Source: Streptomyces cynarae
GTDB taxonomy: Bacteria; Actinomycetota; Actinomycetes; Streptomycetales; Streptomycetaceae
DNA: 64,000 nt
Assembly (NCBI RefSeq): GCF_025642135.1
Contig: NZ_CP106793.1
Coordinates: 7,780,001-7,844,000, forward strand
Reading direction: 5' to 3'
Below, one piece after another: positions 35,032 through 43,263 of this stretch. The notes under the pieces were generated by a model, which worked only from the letters and a program-made list of their open reading frames with translations, had not been told where the DNA came from and did not search any database. Each line of letters begins with the position of its first letter. Position 1 is the stretch's first letter. The position numbers were made by a program, and so were the translations under genes.

Positions 35032-35592
35032 ATGGCACGCAGCAATCCCGAACGTCCCGCGAACGGATTCATGGTTTCGGCTGCCGCAGACGCAGTCCCG
35101 CCCGCGCGTCGCCAAGTTGTAGAACTGGCCCGGACCTTGGACGCCTCCTTGCAAGATGAAGCGCTGGAGACCGTTGAGCTGCTGGCGAGTGAGGTCATAG
35201 CCAACGCCGTCCTACATTCAGCCAGCCCGTGCGAGGTCGTTGTGACGCGCACCGCCAAACGGCTTCGTGTGGAGGTCACGGACACTGAGCCTACGATGCC
35301 GAGCGCCGTCGCAGCCGGGCCGAACGACGAGAGCGGCCGAGGTCTCCTGCTCGTCGGCGCTTTGGCGGATGCCTGGGGCATGCAACCGAAACCTGACGGC
35401 AAGACGACGTGGTTCGAGATTGGGCTGGAGTCGCCGCACGAAAGGATTGGCGACGGCTCCACGGAGGCCCCGTCCTCCCCTCATGTAGCTGCCGTGCGAC
35501 GAGATGATCATCAGGGCTGCCTGGCGCCGCCGGTAAAATCGCGGACGTCGTCGGTCCCGGCGGTTATCGGGGAGGGGCATCAAGCTGCCTGA
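35032..35592 (+). CDS. RsbW-like ATP-binding protein (HATPase_c_2, anti-sigma/kinase type)
   Basis: 186 residues. The GHKL fold shows an N-box ELLASEVIANAVLHS (about 45-60), a D-box-like EVTDTEP, and a G-box ESGRGLLLVGALADAWG (about 100-117). Streptomyces has dozens of such single-domain kinases, which act as anti-sigma factors or partner XRE/DUF397 pairs. No sigma factor or anti-anti-sigma gene is adjacent. The C-terminal 40 residues are low-complexity. Confidence 0.85.
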   Translation: MARSNPERPANGFMVSAAADAVPPARRQVVELARTLDASLQDEALETVELLASEVIANAVLHSASPCEVVVTRTAKRLRVEVTDTEPTMPSAVAAGPNDESGRGLLLVGALADAWGMQPKPDGKTTWFEIGLESPHERIGDGSTEAPSSPHVAAVRRDDHQGCLAPPVKSRTSSVPAVIGEGHQAA

Positions 35593-35734
35593 GCTGAACG
35601 CGGCGATGCCATTGGAACGGTCAGTGCATGCTGGTGAGGAACGGTGTGGTCCTTGGATTCGGTCGTGTCGCTGTACGTACGACCTGCCGAAGGTATGAAT
35701 CTGGCCTGCCCGGGCTAAGTAGTGGGGGTGTTGA

Positions 35735-36514
35735 GTGCCGTCGCAAGTCTCGGGACATCCTGATGGCCCAGATCGGGGGTACCTCGGCGGCCGGAGGGTA
35801 CTCACCGCCGAGCTGGTGCGCGAGGCGCGGCGGCAGGTGCAGAACGGGGCTTCAGTAGATCGTCTCGCACGTGCGTTTGGGGTGACCAGCAGGGCGCTGT
35901 CCAAGGCGGTCTATGGCGCCACCTGGCGCCAGGTGGACAACCCACCGCCAATCAGCCGGCCTCAGCCCGCTGATCCTGACCAGCCCAGCCCTACCGTTCT
36001 GGACGATGACCATGTGCGTCGCTTGAGACGCGAGCATGCAGGTGGCGCGTCGGTGCACTATCTCGCGACGAGAGACGGCCTCACCTACAACACCGTTCAT
36101 GATGCGATCCGGGGCGTCACCTGGGCGCACGTTGATGAACAGGCGTCTGAGAAGGTCCCCGGGGAAGCGCGCCGCCCAGGCGTACTCCTGACTGCGACGA
36201 CAGTGGGAGAGATGAGGCTTGCGCATGCCAGTGGTGCCTCCCTACGATCGCTCGCTGACAAGTTCCATCTGAAGTACGCGACGGTTCGAGCGGCTGTGCA
36301 GGGGGCAACCTGGCGCCATCTGACCGATCCGCCCCCTGTACCGGCTTCCGGTCGAGGCGGACGGCATGCACTCACCAGTGCGCAGGAAGCGGATCTCGTA
36401 CGGATGCGTGAGGAACGTGGCGCCACGTATGCCCAGCTCGGCGCGGCATTCGGCATCAGCGCGGCCACAGCCTGGCACGTATGCGAACGTAACCGTCGCC
36501 CGGCAAAGGACTGA
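35735..36514 (+). CDS. Protein of four tandem helix-turn-helix repeats
   Basis: 259 residues. Three repeats of about 50 residues follow one plan: LTAELVREARRQVQNGASVDRLARAFGVTSRALSKAVYGATW, then LDDDHVRRLRREHAGGASVHYLATRDGLTYNTVHDAIRGVTW, then LTATTVGEMRLAHASGASLRSLADKFHLKYATVRAAVQGATW. Each ends in a GxTWxH/Q-like motif. A fourth, C-terminal HTH (ATYAQLGAAFGISAATAWHVC) lacks that tail. The Pro-rich linkers suggest beads on a string, able to read an extended DNA site. Start is GTG 35735 after GGGGGTG. The function is unknown; it is probably a regulator. Confidence 0.7.
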   Translation: MPSQVSGHPDGPDRGYLGGRRVLTAELVREARRQVQNGASVDRLARAFGVTSRALSKAVYGATWRQVDNPPPISRPQPADPDQPSPTVLDDDHVRRLRREHAGGASVHYLATRDGLTYNTVHDAIRGVTWAHVDEQASEKVPGEARRPGVLLTATTVGEMRLAHASGASLRSLADKFHLKYATVRAAVQGATWRHLTDPPPVPASGRGGRHALTSAQEADLVRMREERGATYAQLGAAFGISAATAWHVCERNRRPAKD

Positions 36515-36565
36515 AGAAGCGTGGGTGCGGGCGAGCACCTACTGGGAATCGGTAGGCTTGCCCGC

Positions 36566-37981
36566 ATGTCTACCTCCTCCACGCGCGTGCGTTTCGCCCC
36601 GTCTCCGACTGGAATGTTCCACGTTGGCGGGGCCCGGTCGGCTCTCTACAACTGGGCCGTCGCGCGACAGTCGGGGGGCAAGTTCGTCCTGCGGATCGAG
36701 GACACCGACGCGGCCCGCAACAAGCCGGAGTGGATCGACGGCATCATCAGCGCGCTCGCGGCCATCGGGATCTCCAAGGACGATCCCACCTTCGAGGGTC
36801 CGTACTTCCAGTCGCAGAACGCCAACCGTCACAGCGAGGCTGCCCAGCAGCTCTATACGCAGGGCCGCGCGTACTACTGCGACTGCACCCGTGAGCAGCT
36901 CCAGGAGCGGACCGGTTCGCAGCACCTCGGCTACGACGGGTTCTGCCGGGACCGGGGTCTGGAGTACGTGGAGGGCCGGGCGCTGCGGTTCCGTACGCCC
37001 ACCGAGGGCGAGACGGTCGTCGTGGACCTCGTCCGGGGTGAGCCGTCCTTCCCGAACTCGGCGATCGAGGACTTCGTCATCGCCCGCGGTGACGGCTCCC
37101 CGGTCTTCCTGATCGCCAACGTGGTCGACGACCTCGACGAGGGCATCACCCTGGTCATCCGCGGTGACGAGCACCTGTCGAACACGCCGAAGCAGCAGCT
37201 GCTGTGGGAGGCGCTCGGCGCGAAGCCCCCGGTGTGGGCGCACCTGCCGGTGATCGTGAACGAGAAGCGGCAGAAGCTGTCCAAGCGCCGTGACAAGGTC
37301 GCCCTTGAGGACTACCTCGCCGAGGGCTACCTGCCGGAGGCGATGACCAACTACCTGATGCTGCTCGGCTGGGGCCCCGGCGACGACGTCGAGCTCCGCC
37401 CGTACGAGGAACTGGAGGAGAAGTTCCGCATCGAGGACGTGAACACCTCGCCGGCCTTCTTCGACATCAAGAAGCTGACCGCCTTCAACGGCGAGTACAT
37501 CCGCGCCCTGCCGCTGGAGAAGTTCATCGAGGCCTGCCAGCCGTGGCTGCGCGCCCCGTACGCCAACTGGGCGCCCGAGGACTTCGACCAGGCCGCATGG
37601 GAGGCGATCGCCCCCCATGCCCAGACCCGCGTGGCCGTCCTCTCGGACATCACGGCCAACGTCGACTTCCTGTTCCTGAAGGAGCCGGTGGAGGACGAGG
37701 CGTCCTGGGACAAGGCGATGAAGGGCGACCCGGTGGCTCTCCTGACCACGGCCCGCACCAAGCTGGAGACGGCCGACTGGACCAGCACCGAGTCCCTCAA
37801 GGAGGCGGTCCTGGCCGCCGGCGAGGAGCACGGCCTGAAGCTGGGCAAGGCCCAGGCCCCGGTGCGTGTCGCGGTCACGGGCCGCACGGTCGGTCTGCCC
37901 CTCTTCGAGTCCCTCGAGGTCCTCGGCAAGTACCGCACGCTCGCTCGGATCGACGCGGCGCTGGCTAAGCTCGCCAGCTGA
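36566..37981 (+). CDS. gltX: Glutamyl-tRNA synthetase (probable second copy)
   Basis: 471 residues, class I synthetase. The N-terminal [16 protein letters not shown] carries the HIGH-equivalent HVGG (19-22). [14 protein letters not shown], a Cys/His-containing zinc-like insert after [10 protein letters not shown], and the KMSKS-equivalent KLSKR follow, with a complete anticodon-binding domain. It charges glutamate to tRNA. The start is the ATG at 36566; the frame is open slightly upstream but lacks conservation. It sits between the Wadjet island and an unusual biosynthetic operon, with which it converges, so it may be an extra copy giving resistance or a precursor supply. Confidence 0.92.
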   Translation: MSTSSTRVRFAPSPTGMFHVGGARSALYNWAVARQSGGKFVLRIEDTDAARNKPEWIDGIISALAAIGISKDDPTFEGPYFQSQNANRHSEAAQQLYTQGRAYYCDCTREQLQERTGSQHLGYDGFCRDRGLEYVEGRALRFRTPTEGETVVVDLVRGEPSFPNSAIEDFVIARGDGSPVFLIANVVDDLDEGITLVIRGDEHLSNTPKQQLLWEALGAKPPVWAHLPVIVNEKRQKLSKRRDKVALEDYLAEGYLPEAMTNYLMLLGWGPGDDVELRPYEELEEKFRIEDVNTSPAFFDIKKLTAFNGEYIRALPLEKFIEACQPWLRAPYANWAPEDFDQAAWEAIAPHAQTRVAVLSDITANVDFLFLKEPVEDEASWDKAMKGDPVALLTTARTKLETADWTSTESLKEAVLAAGEEHGLKLGKAQAPVRVAVTGRTVGLPLFESLEVLGKYRTLARIDAALAKLAS

Positions 37982-37992
37982 TCACTTCTTGA

Positions 37993-38985
37993 TCACGGTC
38001 CCGCCGCCTGTGCGAGGAGGCGGGACCAGGCGTCGTGGAAGTACGTCGTGTCGAAGCGGGCCAGCGTCTCGTACACGGCCTTCGACTCGTCGGGCGCCGC
38101 GTCCGCCCGCTCCCGTATCTGCCGGGCCAGCCGGCGTGGATCCGGGGGCGGCTGCTCGGTCAGACGCGCAAGGTCACCGAGTCCGGCGATCGGCTGGATG
38201 AGGCAGGGCATGCCCAGAAGCAGGGCCTCTGCGGCACACCGGCTCCACCCTTCCCGCATGCGCGGAGTGAAGACACCGACGTCGCAGGCCCGCAGGAGTT
38301 CGAGGTACCGGGGGCGGGGCAGGTCGAAGTGGTGGCCCGGGGAGCCGATGGTGTTGCTTCCGGTGGTCACGAGACGGAACCCGGGTTCGCCCTTGATGGC
38401 CTTAGCGACCGTCTCGACGCCTTTCCAGTGCACGGCTTTGCCCGCGTACACGGTGATCTCGTCCTGGGGAAGACCGAGGCGGGCCTTGCATTCGGCCGGG
38501 TCCATGCCGCGGACTCTGTCGATCTTGGCGAGGTCGAAGGCGTTGTAGATCACCTGGACGTTGTTCACCCCGCGCTCCTGGAGGAACGCCGCCCAGGACG
38601 GGGCGACGCACACGACCGCGCGGCACTGGGGAAGAACCGCGAAGAGCCTGCGCCACAGGAGCGGTTCGAGAGGCCAGGAGTCGAACTGGAGCGGTTCGTA
38701 GTGGTGGAAGACGAAGACGGTCCGGGCCCGCATCTCCCGGGTGAAGAACAGGATGCTGAGGTCGTCCCAGAGGAACGTGCCCGGCTCGTTTCTGAGTGCG
38801 CGGATGTGAGGTGCGAGGCGGGCGAGGTGTCGCACCTTTCGTCCTCGGCGGACGGTGTAGGCGCGTTTGTAGTCCGGCACCGTGCGCCATTCGATCGAAT
38901 CGGCTGTGGCGTCGTGGATCATGCGGAGGTAGACGCGGCCTCCGGTGCGGCCCCGCGGCGACATGGAGTGGACGACCGGGGTCAC
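37993..38985 (-). CDS. GT4-type glycosyltransferase (last gene of the biosynthetic operon)
   Basis: 330 residues. The C-terminal GT-B domain shows VIYNAFDL, then TVYAGKAVHWKGVETVAKAI, and the donor-site motif GWSRCAAEALLLGMPCLIQP with the Glu expected in GT4 enzymes. The N-terminal acceptor domain has RTVFVFHHYEPLQFDSW. It transfers a sugar from a nucleotide donor to an unknown acceptor. Its ATG overlaps the stop of the HD gene by ATGA. It converges on gltX with only 11 bp between the stops. Confidence 0.85.
   Translation of the reverse strand: MTPVVHSMSPRGRTGGRVYLRMIHDATADSIEWRTVPDYKRAYTVRRGRKVRHLARLAPHIRALRNEPGTFLWDDLSILFFTREMRARTVFVFHHYEPLQFDSWPLEPLLWRRLFAVLPQCRAVVCVAPSWAAFLQERGVNNVQVIYNAFDLAKIDRVRGMDPAECKARLGLPQDEITVYAGKAVHWKGVETVAKAIKGEPGFRLVTTGSNTIGSPGHHFDLPRPRYLELLRACDVGVFTPRMREGWSRCAAEALLLGMPCLIQPIAGLGDLARLTEQPPPDPRRLARQIRERADAAPDESKAVYETLARFDTTYFHDAWSRLLAQAAGP
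37997..38027 (+). terminator. 9-bp stem hairpin just after gltX
   Basis: GGTCCCGCC pairs with GGCGGGACC across a 13-nt loop, starting 16 bp after the gltX stop. It lies inside the 3' end of the convergent glycosyltransferase gene, so it most likely ends gltX transcription. Confidence 0.45.
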
Positions 38986-39587
38986 CTGTCTGCCTCCGTC
39001 TGCTGCTGGTACTCGGTGTGGAGCACCTCGTACGCGGCTCGCAGTGGTGCGCTCGCGACGCGGGACTCCTCGGCGAGCGGCAGGTAGGTGCTGGTCAGGC
39101 TGTTGAGGAAGCGCGTCCGGCGGTCCGGGTCCGGCGAGTGCCGCAGGTCGCGCAGGTTGTCGATTCGGTCGGCGAGACGGACGAGGAGTTCCTCCGGGCC
39201 GAGACTCCTGATCTTGCTGTGCCAGACGTCCGAGTCCTGCGGCTGCTTGGGGCGCTGCTCCAGCCTGTGGTCGGGGGTCATGGAGCGCAGCCGTTGTGTG
39301 AGGGCTGGGCCCAGGCGGGACGCTATGAGGGGCTCCGCCGACGGCGAGATCTCCAGCGCGTCGTGCAGCAGGCCGAGGATGAGCAGTTCGGGATCGGTGA
39401 CGCCGAGCTCGTTCTTCAGGATGGTCACGACGCGCACCGGGTGGTTGATGTAGGGAGTGCCCTGGTCACGGACGTGACCGGCGTAGATCGTCGTGGCGAG
39501 GGTTGCGGCGAGTCGCCCGCGCTCTCGTTCCGGCTCCGGCCAGTCCTTGAAGCCGAGTTGGTCCTTCACGGCGGGGGTGCTGGTCAT
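38982..39587 (-). CDS. HD-domain hydrolase resembling small alarmone hydrolases (MESH1/RSH type)
   Basis: 201 residues. It has the RSH hydrolase pattern: YINHPVRVVTIL with His49, GLLHDALE with His75-Asp76 and Glu79, and VRLADRIDNLRDL with Asp140. These are the manganese ligands of (p)ppGpp hydrolases. There is no synthetase, TGS or ACT domain, so it is a stand-alone enzyme. Both ends overlap neighbours by ATGA, which places it firmly in the biosynthetic operon. It could remove a 3'-pyrophosphate or phosphate from an intermediate, or adjust alarmone levels. Confidence 0.82.
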   Translation of the reverse strand: MTSTPAVKDQLGFKDWPEPERERGRLAATLATTIYAGHVRDQGTPYINHPVRVVTILKNELGVTDPELLILGLLHDALEISPSAEPLIASRLGPALTQRLRSMTPDHRLEQRPKQPQDSDVWHSKIRSLGPEELLVRLADRIDNLRDLRHSPDPDRRTRFLNSLTSTYLPLAEESRVASAPLRAAYEVLHTEYQQQTEADR

Positions 39588-41311
39588 GCGCGGTCCGTTC
39601 CGTAGGAGGCCGACACGGCCGTGTCGATGCGCACGTGTGGGGCGAGGACCAGCGTGTCCTCGACGACCAAGGCGTCGAGACCGAGCTCGACCGCGGCGGC
39701 GACGGCCTGTTCGGCGGTGCGGAGAATGGGCGTTCCCTTGAAGTTCAGGGAAGTGTTCAAAAGGACGGGCACGCCTGTGAGCCGGTGGAACTCCTCCAGG
39801 AGCGGGCGGACGCCGGAGTGCCCTCGGCTCACGGTCTGGAGACGGGCGGTTCCGTCGTGATGGACAACTGCGGGCATCCGGTCGGACTTGCAGTGCCGGG
39901 CGCGTACGACGCGGTTCATGAACGGGTCGCCGTCCCCGAGGAACCACGCGTCGGCTTCCTCGGCCAGTGCCAGGGGCGCCAACGGGCGGTATTCGGCTCG
40001 CTGTTTGAGGGTGTTCAGGCGGGTCTTGGTCTCCGCCTTGCCGGGGTGGGCGAGGATCGAGCGGTGACCGAGGGCCCTGGGCCCGAACTCCATGCCGCCG
40101 CGTACCCAGCCGACGACGTGGTGGCCCGCGAGGAGCGCGGCGACGGTTGGGATCAGCCGTTCACCGAGGCCGGAGACGCTGCGGTAGCCGCCCGCGAGCG
40201 CTCCGTTGGGAAGGGGGCCGGGGAGCGGGCCCCAGTCAGCGTCCTCGGGTGTCGGCACAAGGGGTTGTCCGAGAACGTAGTTCCAGGCGTAAAGGGCGGC
40301 GCCGACCGCGGTGCCGGCGTCGTGCGGCGCTGGGGCGACGAACAGGTTCTCGAAGCCGGACTCCTCGGCGAGGGTGCCGTTGAGATGGGAGTTCAGGGCG
40401 CAGCCGCCGGAGAAGACCAGTGTGCGGGCGGCCGTGAGGCGGCGCAGATGACGGGCCACGTGGATGACCGCCTTGGCGAAGACCCGCTGTGCCGCCGCAG
40501 CCAGGTCGGCGCGGGCGTCCAGCGGCTTCGAGTCGGCAGACTGCGCGGTCCAGATGGCGCCTTCGATCCGGAGCGGAGTATCGGCGTCGTACGAGCCCCA
40601 TGGCGCCGCGACGTGTACGTGCCCGTGCTCGCCGAGATGGACGAGGTCGCTGAGTTCCTTGTAATAGTGGTCCGGGTCCCCGAACGCGGCCAGGGCCATC
40701 ATGCTGCCCTCGACTTCGTTGCCCGGCGGAATCACTCGCAGCGCCAGGTTGCGGTAGAAGTGGCCGAGCGACGGGTGGGTGCGCACGGGCCCGGATGGAC
40801 CGGGGGCGATGGCTGGTGCAACCTGGTGGATCCGGTCGATGCTGTCAGGCCTCAGGTCGTAGCCGGTAATCCGTTCGCGTCCCGACGCGATGTCCGTGCC
40901 GAGGGGGGACCCGCCCGCGTCGATGACCAGTCCGGCGGCGTGTTCCTCGCCGGAGAGCAGATAGCCGGCCAGGACGTGCGCGGTGTGGTGGGAGATGAGC
41001 TTCAACCGTTGCCCGAGCGCCCGGGGGAGCAGGGCGGCGAGCTCGGCCTGTTCCGGGGACGCCCACGATCCGTGCCGTGGGCTGGGCCGCATGGACGGGG
41101 TCCACACGTGGTCGATGTCGTCGGCGGTGATGCCGGCGGACCGCAGGCACCAGTCGAGGGCATGGGTGGGGGCGGTGAGGATGCCCTTGCGTGTGGTGCG
41201 GTTGTGTTTGACGCCGCTCCATCGTTCCTCCTCGGCTGCGTAGATGCGGCCGTCGACGACGAGGCAGGCAGAGGTGTCGTGGTGGAAGTTCAGACCGAGC
41301 ACTGCGGGCAT
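39584..41311 (-). CDS. NodU/CmcH-type carbamoyltransferase
   Basis: 575 residues. The N-terminal ASKHA-like domain has LGLNFHHDTSACLVVDGRIYAAEEERWSGVKH and the SHHTAHVLAGYLLS motif with metal-binding histidines. The C-terminal part has WVRGGMEFGPRALGHRSILAHP, the YrdC-like signature of O-carbamoyltransferases such as NodU, TobZ and CmcH. It moves a carbamoyl group from carbamoyl phosphate through carbamoyl-AMP to a hydroxyl. Start ATG 41311 follows a GGAGGTGCC element. This is the clearest clue that the product is carbamoylated. Confidence 0.93.
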   Translation of the reverse strand: MPAVLGLNFHHDTSACLVVDGRIYAAEEERWSGVKHNRTTRKGILTAPTHALDWCLRSAGITADDIDHVWTPSMRPSPRHGSWASPEQAELAALLPRALGQRLKLISHHTAHVLAGYLLSGEEHAAGLVIDAGGSPLGTDIASGRERITGYDLRPDSIDRIHQVAPAIAPGPSGPVRTHPSLGHFYRNLALRVIPPGNEVEGSMMALAAFGDPDHYYKELSDLVHLGEHGHVHVAAPWGSYDADTPLRIEGAIWTAQSADSKPLDARADLAAAAQRVFAKAVIHVARHLRRLTAARTLVFSGGCALNSHLNGTLAEESGFENLFVAPAPHDAGTAVGAALYAWNYVLGQPLVPTPEDADWGPLPGPLPNGALAGGYRSVSGLGERLIPTVAALLAGHHVVGWVRGGMEFGPRALGHRSILAHPGKAETKTRLNTLKQRAEYRPLAPLALAEEADAWFLGDGDPFMNRVVRARHCKSDRMPAVVHHDGTARLQTVSRGHSGVRPLLEEFHRLTGVPVLLNTSLNFKGTPILRTAEQAVAAAVELGLDALVVEDTLVLAPHVRIDTAVSASYGTDRA

Positions 41312-41334
41312 GGGCACCTCCGGGAAGAGGGTGG

Positions 41335-42147
41335 TTAGACGGAAGCCGTGCGGCGGGCGAGGGCGGGGACGACCTGAAGACCCGAGTCCCTGTACTCGTG
41401 GCACTTCAGGCAGAAGTCGTAGTGCTTGCCGCGCGGCGCGAAGACCTTGGCGGCGAAGTCGTCGTCCCAGACCGTGAACTCGCTGTCGTTCTTGGCCATG
41501 GCGTTGAAGCACCGGTAGCAGTCGCCGTCGACCTCGATCATGAGGTGCTGGTCGACGTTGCGGTCGCAGAGCCCACCGAGATCGTTGGCAGGCTGGCCGA
41601 CATCGATGTGGTGGACATGGTTGGTGACGTGGATGGCTCCGTACTCATCACACATCGACGCCAGCTGCCGCAGGCGGTCCGGGGCTATGGCCTCCAGCAC
41701 GCTGTTGATCACGACAGTCTTTCCGGCCTCCCGAAGTACCGGGATGACGACGCTGACCTCGTCGTAGTTGTCGTGCTCCTCGTCGCAGCCGATCAGGACC
41801 TGGTCATAGTGCGCGAGGGTCGCCTGGAGGAGGCGCTCGTTGCGGGCCAGGGTGATCGCGTTGGAGCCGAGCACCATGACCTGGTCCGGGAAACGGTCAC
41901 GAGCCAGGCCGCTCAGCTCGCTGAAGTCGCGGTGGACGGTGGGTTCTCCGCCGTTGATGTGCAGCTGCCGGAACGGGATCTGTCCAAGGCGGTCGAGGAC
42001 CTGCTTGAACGTGTCCAGCGGCATGTTCTCGCCTTGACCGCCTTCGGCGAAGATGCAGAAGTCGCAGTGGCGGTTGCACTTGGTCGTGATCTTGATCTTC
42101 GCGGTCTTGAGGGTCCTTTGGGCGCCGGACAGCACGGAGGACGTCAT
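41335..42147 (-). CDS. Radical SAM protein with SPASM-like C-terminal cysteines
   Basis: 270 residues. The canonical CxxxCxxC is CNRHCDFC (Cys24, 28, 31), followed by the GGE motif in HINGGEPTVH. Further cysteines (GLCDRN, GDCYRCFNAM and FCLKCHEYRD near the end) look like ligands of an auxiliary iron-sulfur cluster. It is short for a SPASM enzyme. Its substrate is unknown; it acts with the second, MoaA-like radical SAM enzyme of the same operon. Confidence 0.85.
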   Translation of the reverse strand: MTSSVLSGAQRTLKTAKIKITTKCNRHCDFCIFAEGGQGENMPLDTFKQVLDRLGQIPFRQLHINGGEPTVHRDFSELSGLARDRFPDQVMVLGSNAITLARNERLLQATLAHYDQVLIGCDEEHDNYDEVSVVIPVLREAGKTVVINSVLEAIAPDRLRQLASMCDEYGAIHVTNHVHHIDVGQPANDLGGLCDRNVDQHLMIEVDGDCYRCFNAMAKNDSEFTVWDDDFAAKVFAPRGKHYDFCLKCHEYRDSGLQVVPALARRTASV

Positions 42148-42162
42148 GGAGAGCCCCTTTGG

Positions 42163-43263
42163 TCACGCGGAGTTGGCAGAGAGAAAGTCGTCGACGACGG
42201 AGCGGTGACGCCCCCACAGGACGAGGAGGTCGTGAAGGGTGCTCGCCGTGGTCGGGCCTGGTGGCAGCAGCTCCGTCATAGCCTTCACGAGCAGCGCGTT
42301 GTCACCGGAGGTGAGGTCGGCGAGGCGGGTCAAGGTGTTCCGGGCGGAACGGAGTTCCTTCTGCTCACGAGCGATCAGGTAGCCGGTCACGGTCTCCGGC
42401 GGGGGATTCAGGTAGTAGATCCAGCGGGCGACGCGTACGCGGAGCATGCCGGCGGCCGTGGTCCAGGCCGCTGATTTCGCATCCACCGCCTCCTGCAGCG
42501 GCCTGGGGGGCGGTGTGCGGCGCAGTACGGCGTCCACAGTGATGTGGGCCGTGCGCAGTAGCTGCGTGGGAGAGAGGCCCGGATCCGAGGTGGTGGCGGA
42601 CAGGCGAAGGAACCTCTCGGCATGGGATTCGAGTTCGCCGGGGTGCCACTGGGTGAGGGCCGCCGTCTTCCCGGGGCAGCGGGTGCGCGTGGCGAGGGCC
42701 GCAGCCGCGAACCAGCACGGCGCCACGTAGTGCCAGGCGACGCAGTGCCTTCGGTAGCCGTCGAGGTCGTGGTGGACGTTGTCGGTGCTGTCCTTGTCGA
42801 GTTGGTAGCGACCTCCGATCCGTGCGTCGAGGATCCCGCGGTAGAACCTCTCGTCCGCGCGGCTCCACGGCAGCATCTGCGCACTGGATTGCCACCGCCG
42901 CAGAGTGGCCGCGTTGCCCGTGACCAGGCTCCAGGTGGAGATCTCGGCTGGTGACACCTGGTTCCGGTCGAGCTCGTCGGCGGTGAACGCGAACCCGGGC
43001 GGATGTTCGAGCAGTCGGCTGTGGGCCGGGTTCATGGCCACCGCCCGGTGATGGGCGGCGGCCAGCCGCTCGTTCCACTCCCACCACGAGTCGGGGGTCT
43101 GGTCGAGGATGACGCGGATGTCGATGTCCGAGTGCGGCGCGATGAGGTCGCCGACCTGCCACTTGTGCGTGAGTATGCTCGCAGTGACGCCCTGGGCGGC
43201 CAACTGCTCGGCGTAGACGACGCCGAGCTGCGCGTACGACGAGGTGGGGCGGACCGTGGTCAC
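42163..43263 (-). CDS. Nucleotidyltransferase-fold-like protein of unknown function
   Basis: 366 residues from a GTG overlapping the previous stop. The N-terminal region carries VTASILTHKWQVGDLIAPHSDIDIRVIL, which resembles the hG-S-x(n)-D-x-D core of the Pol-beta nucleotidyltransferase superfamily (S-D-I-D at about residue 45-48). The rest is helical and contains many Trp residues (SWWEWNERLAAAHH). The usual GS pair is imperfect, so activity is uncertain. It is encoded between two radical SAM genes, suggesting a step on the same intermediate. Confidence 0.6.
   Translation of the reverse strand: MTTVRPTSSYAQLGVVYAEQLAAQGVTASILTHKWQVGDLIAPHSDIDIRVILDQTPDSWWEWNERLAAAHHRAVAMNPAHSRLLEHPPGFAFTADELDRNQVSPAEISTWSLVTGNAATLRRWQSSAQMLPWSRADERFYRGILDARIGGRYQLDKDSTDNVHHDLDGYRRHCVAWHYVAPCWFAAAALATRTRCPGKTAALTQWHPGELESHAERFLRLSATTSDPGLSPTQLLRTAHITVDAVLRRTPPPRPLQEAVDAKSAAWTTAAGMLRVRVARWIYYLNPPPETVTGYLIAREQKELRSARNTLTRLADLTSGDNALLVKAMTELLPPGPTTASTLHDLLVLWGRHRSVVDDFLSANSA

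Larger units (their letters stand above)
22316..36514 (+). mobile_element. Putative integrated island carrying recombinase, Wadjet and regulators
   Basis: The left part carries a serine recombinase directly after yjbQ, the middle a low-G+C gene and gene-poor DNA, and the right part a defence operon and two regulators, ending before gltX. No att repeats were identified, so the borders are inferred from gene content only. It may also be two adjacent insertions (22316-24700 and 26113-36514). Confidence 0.35.
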
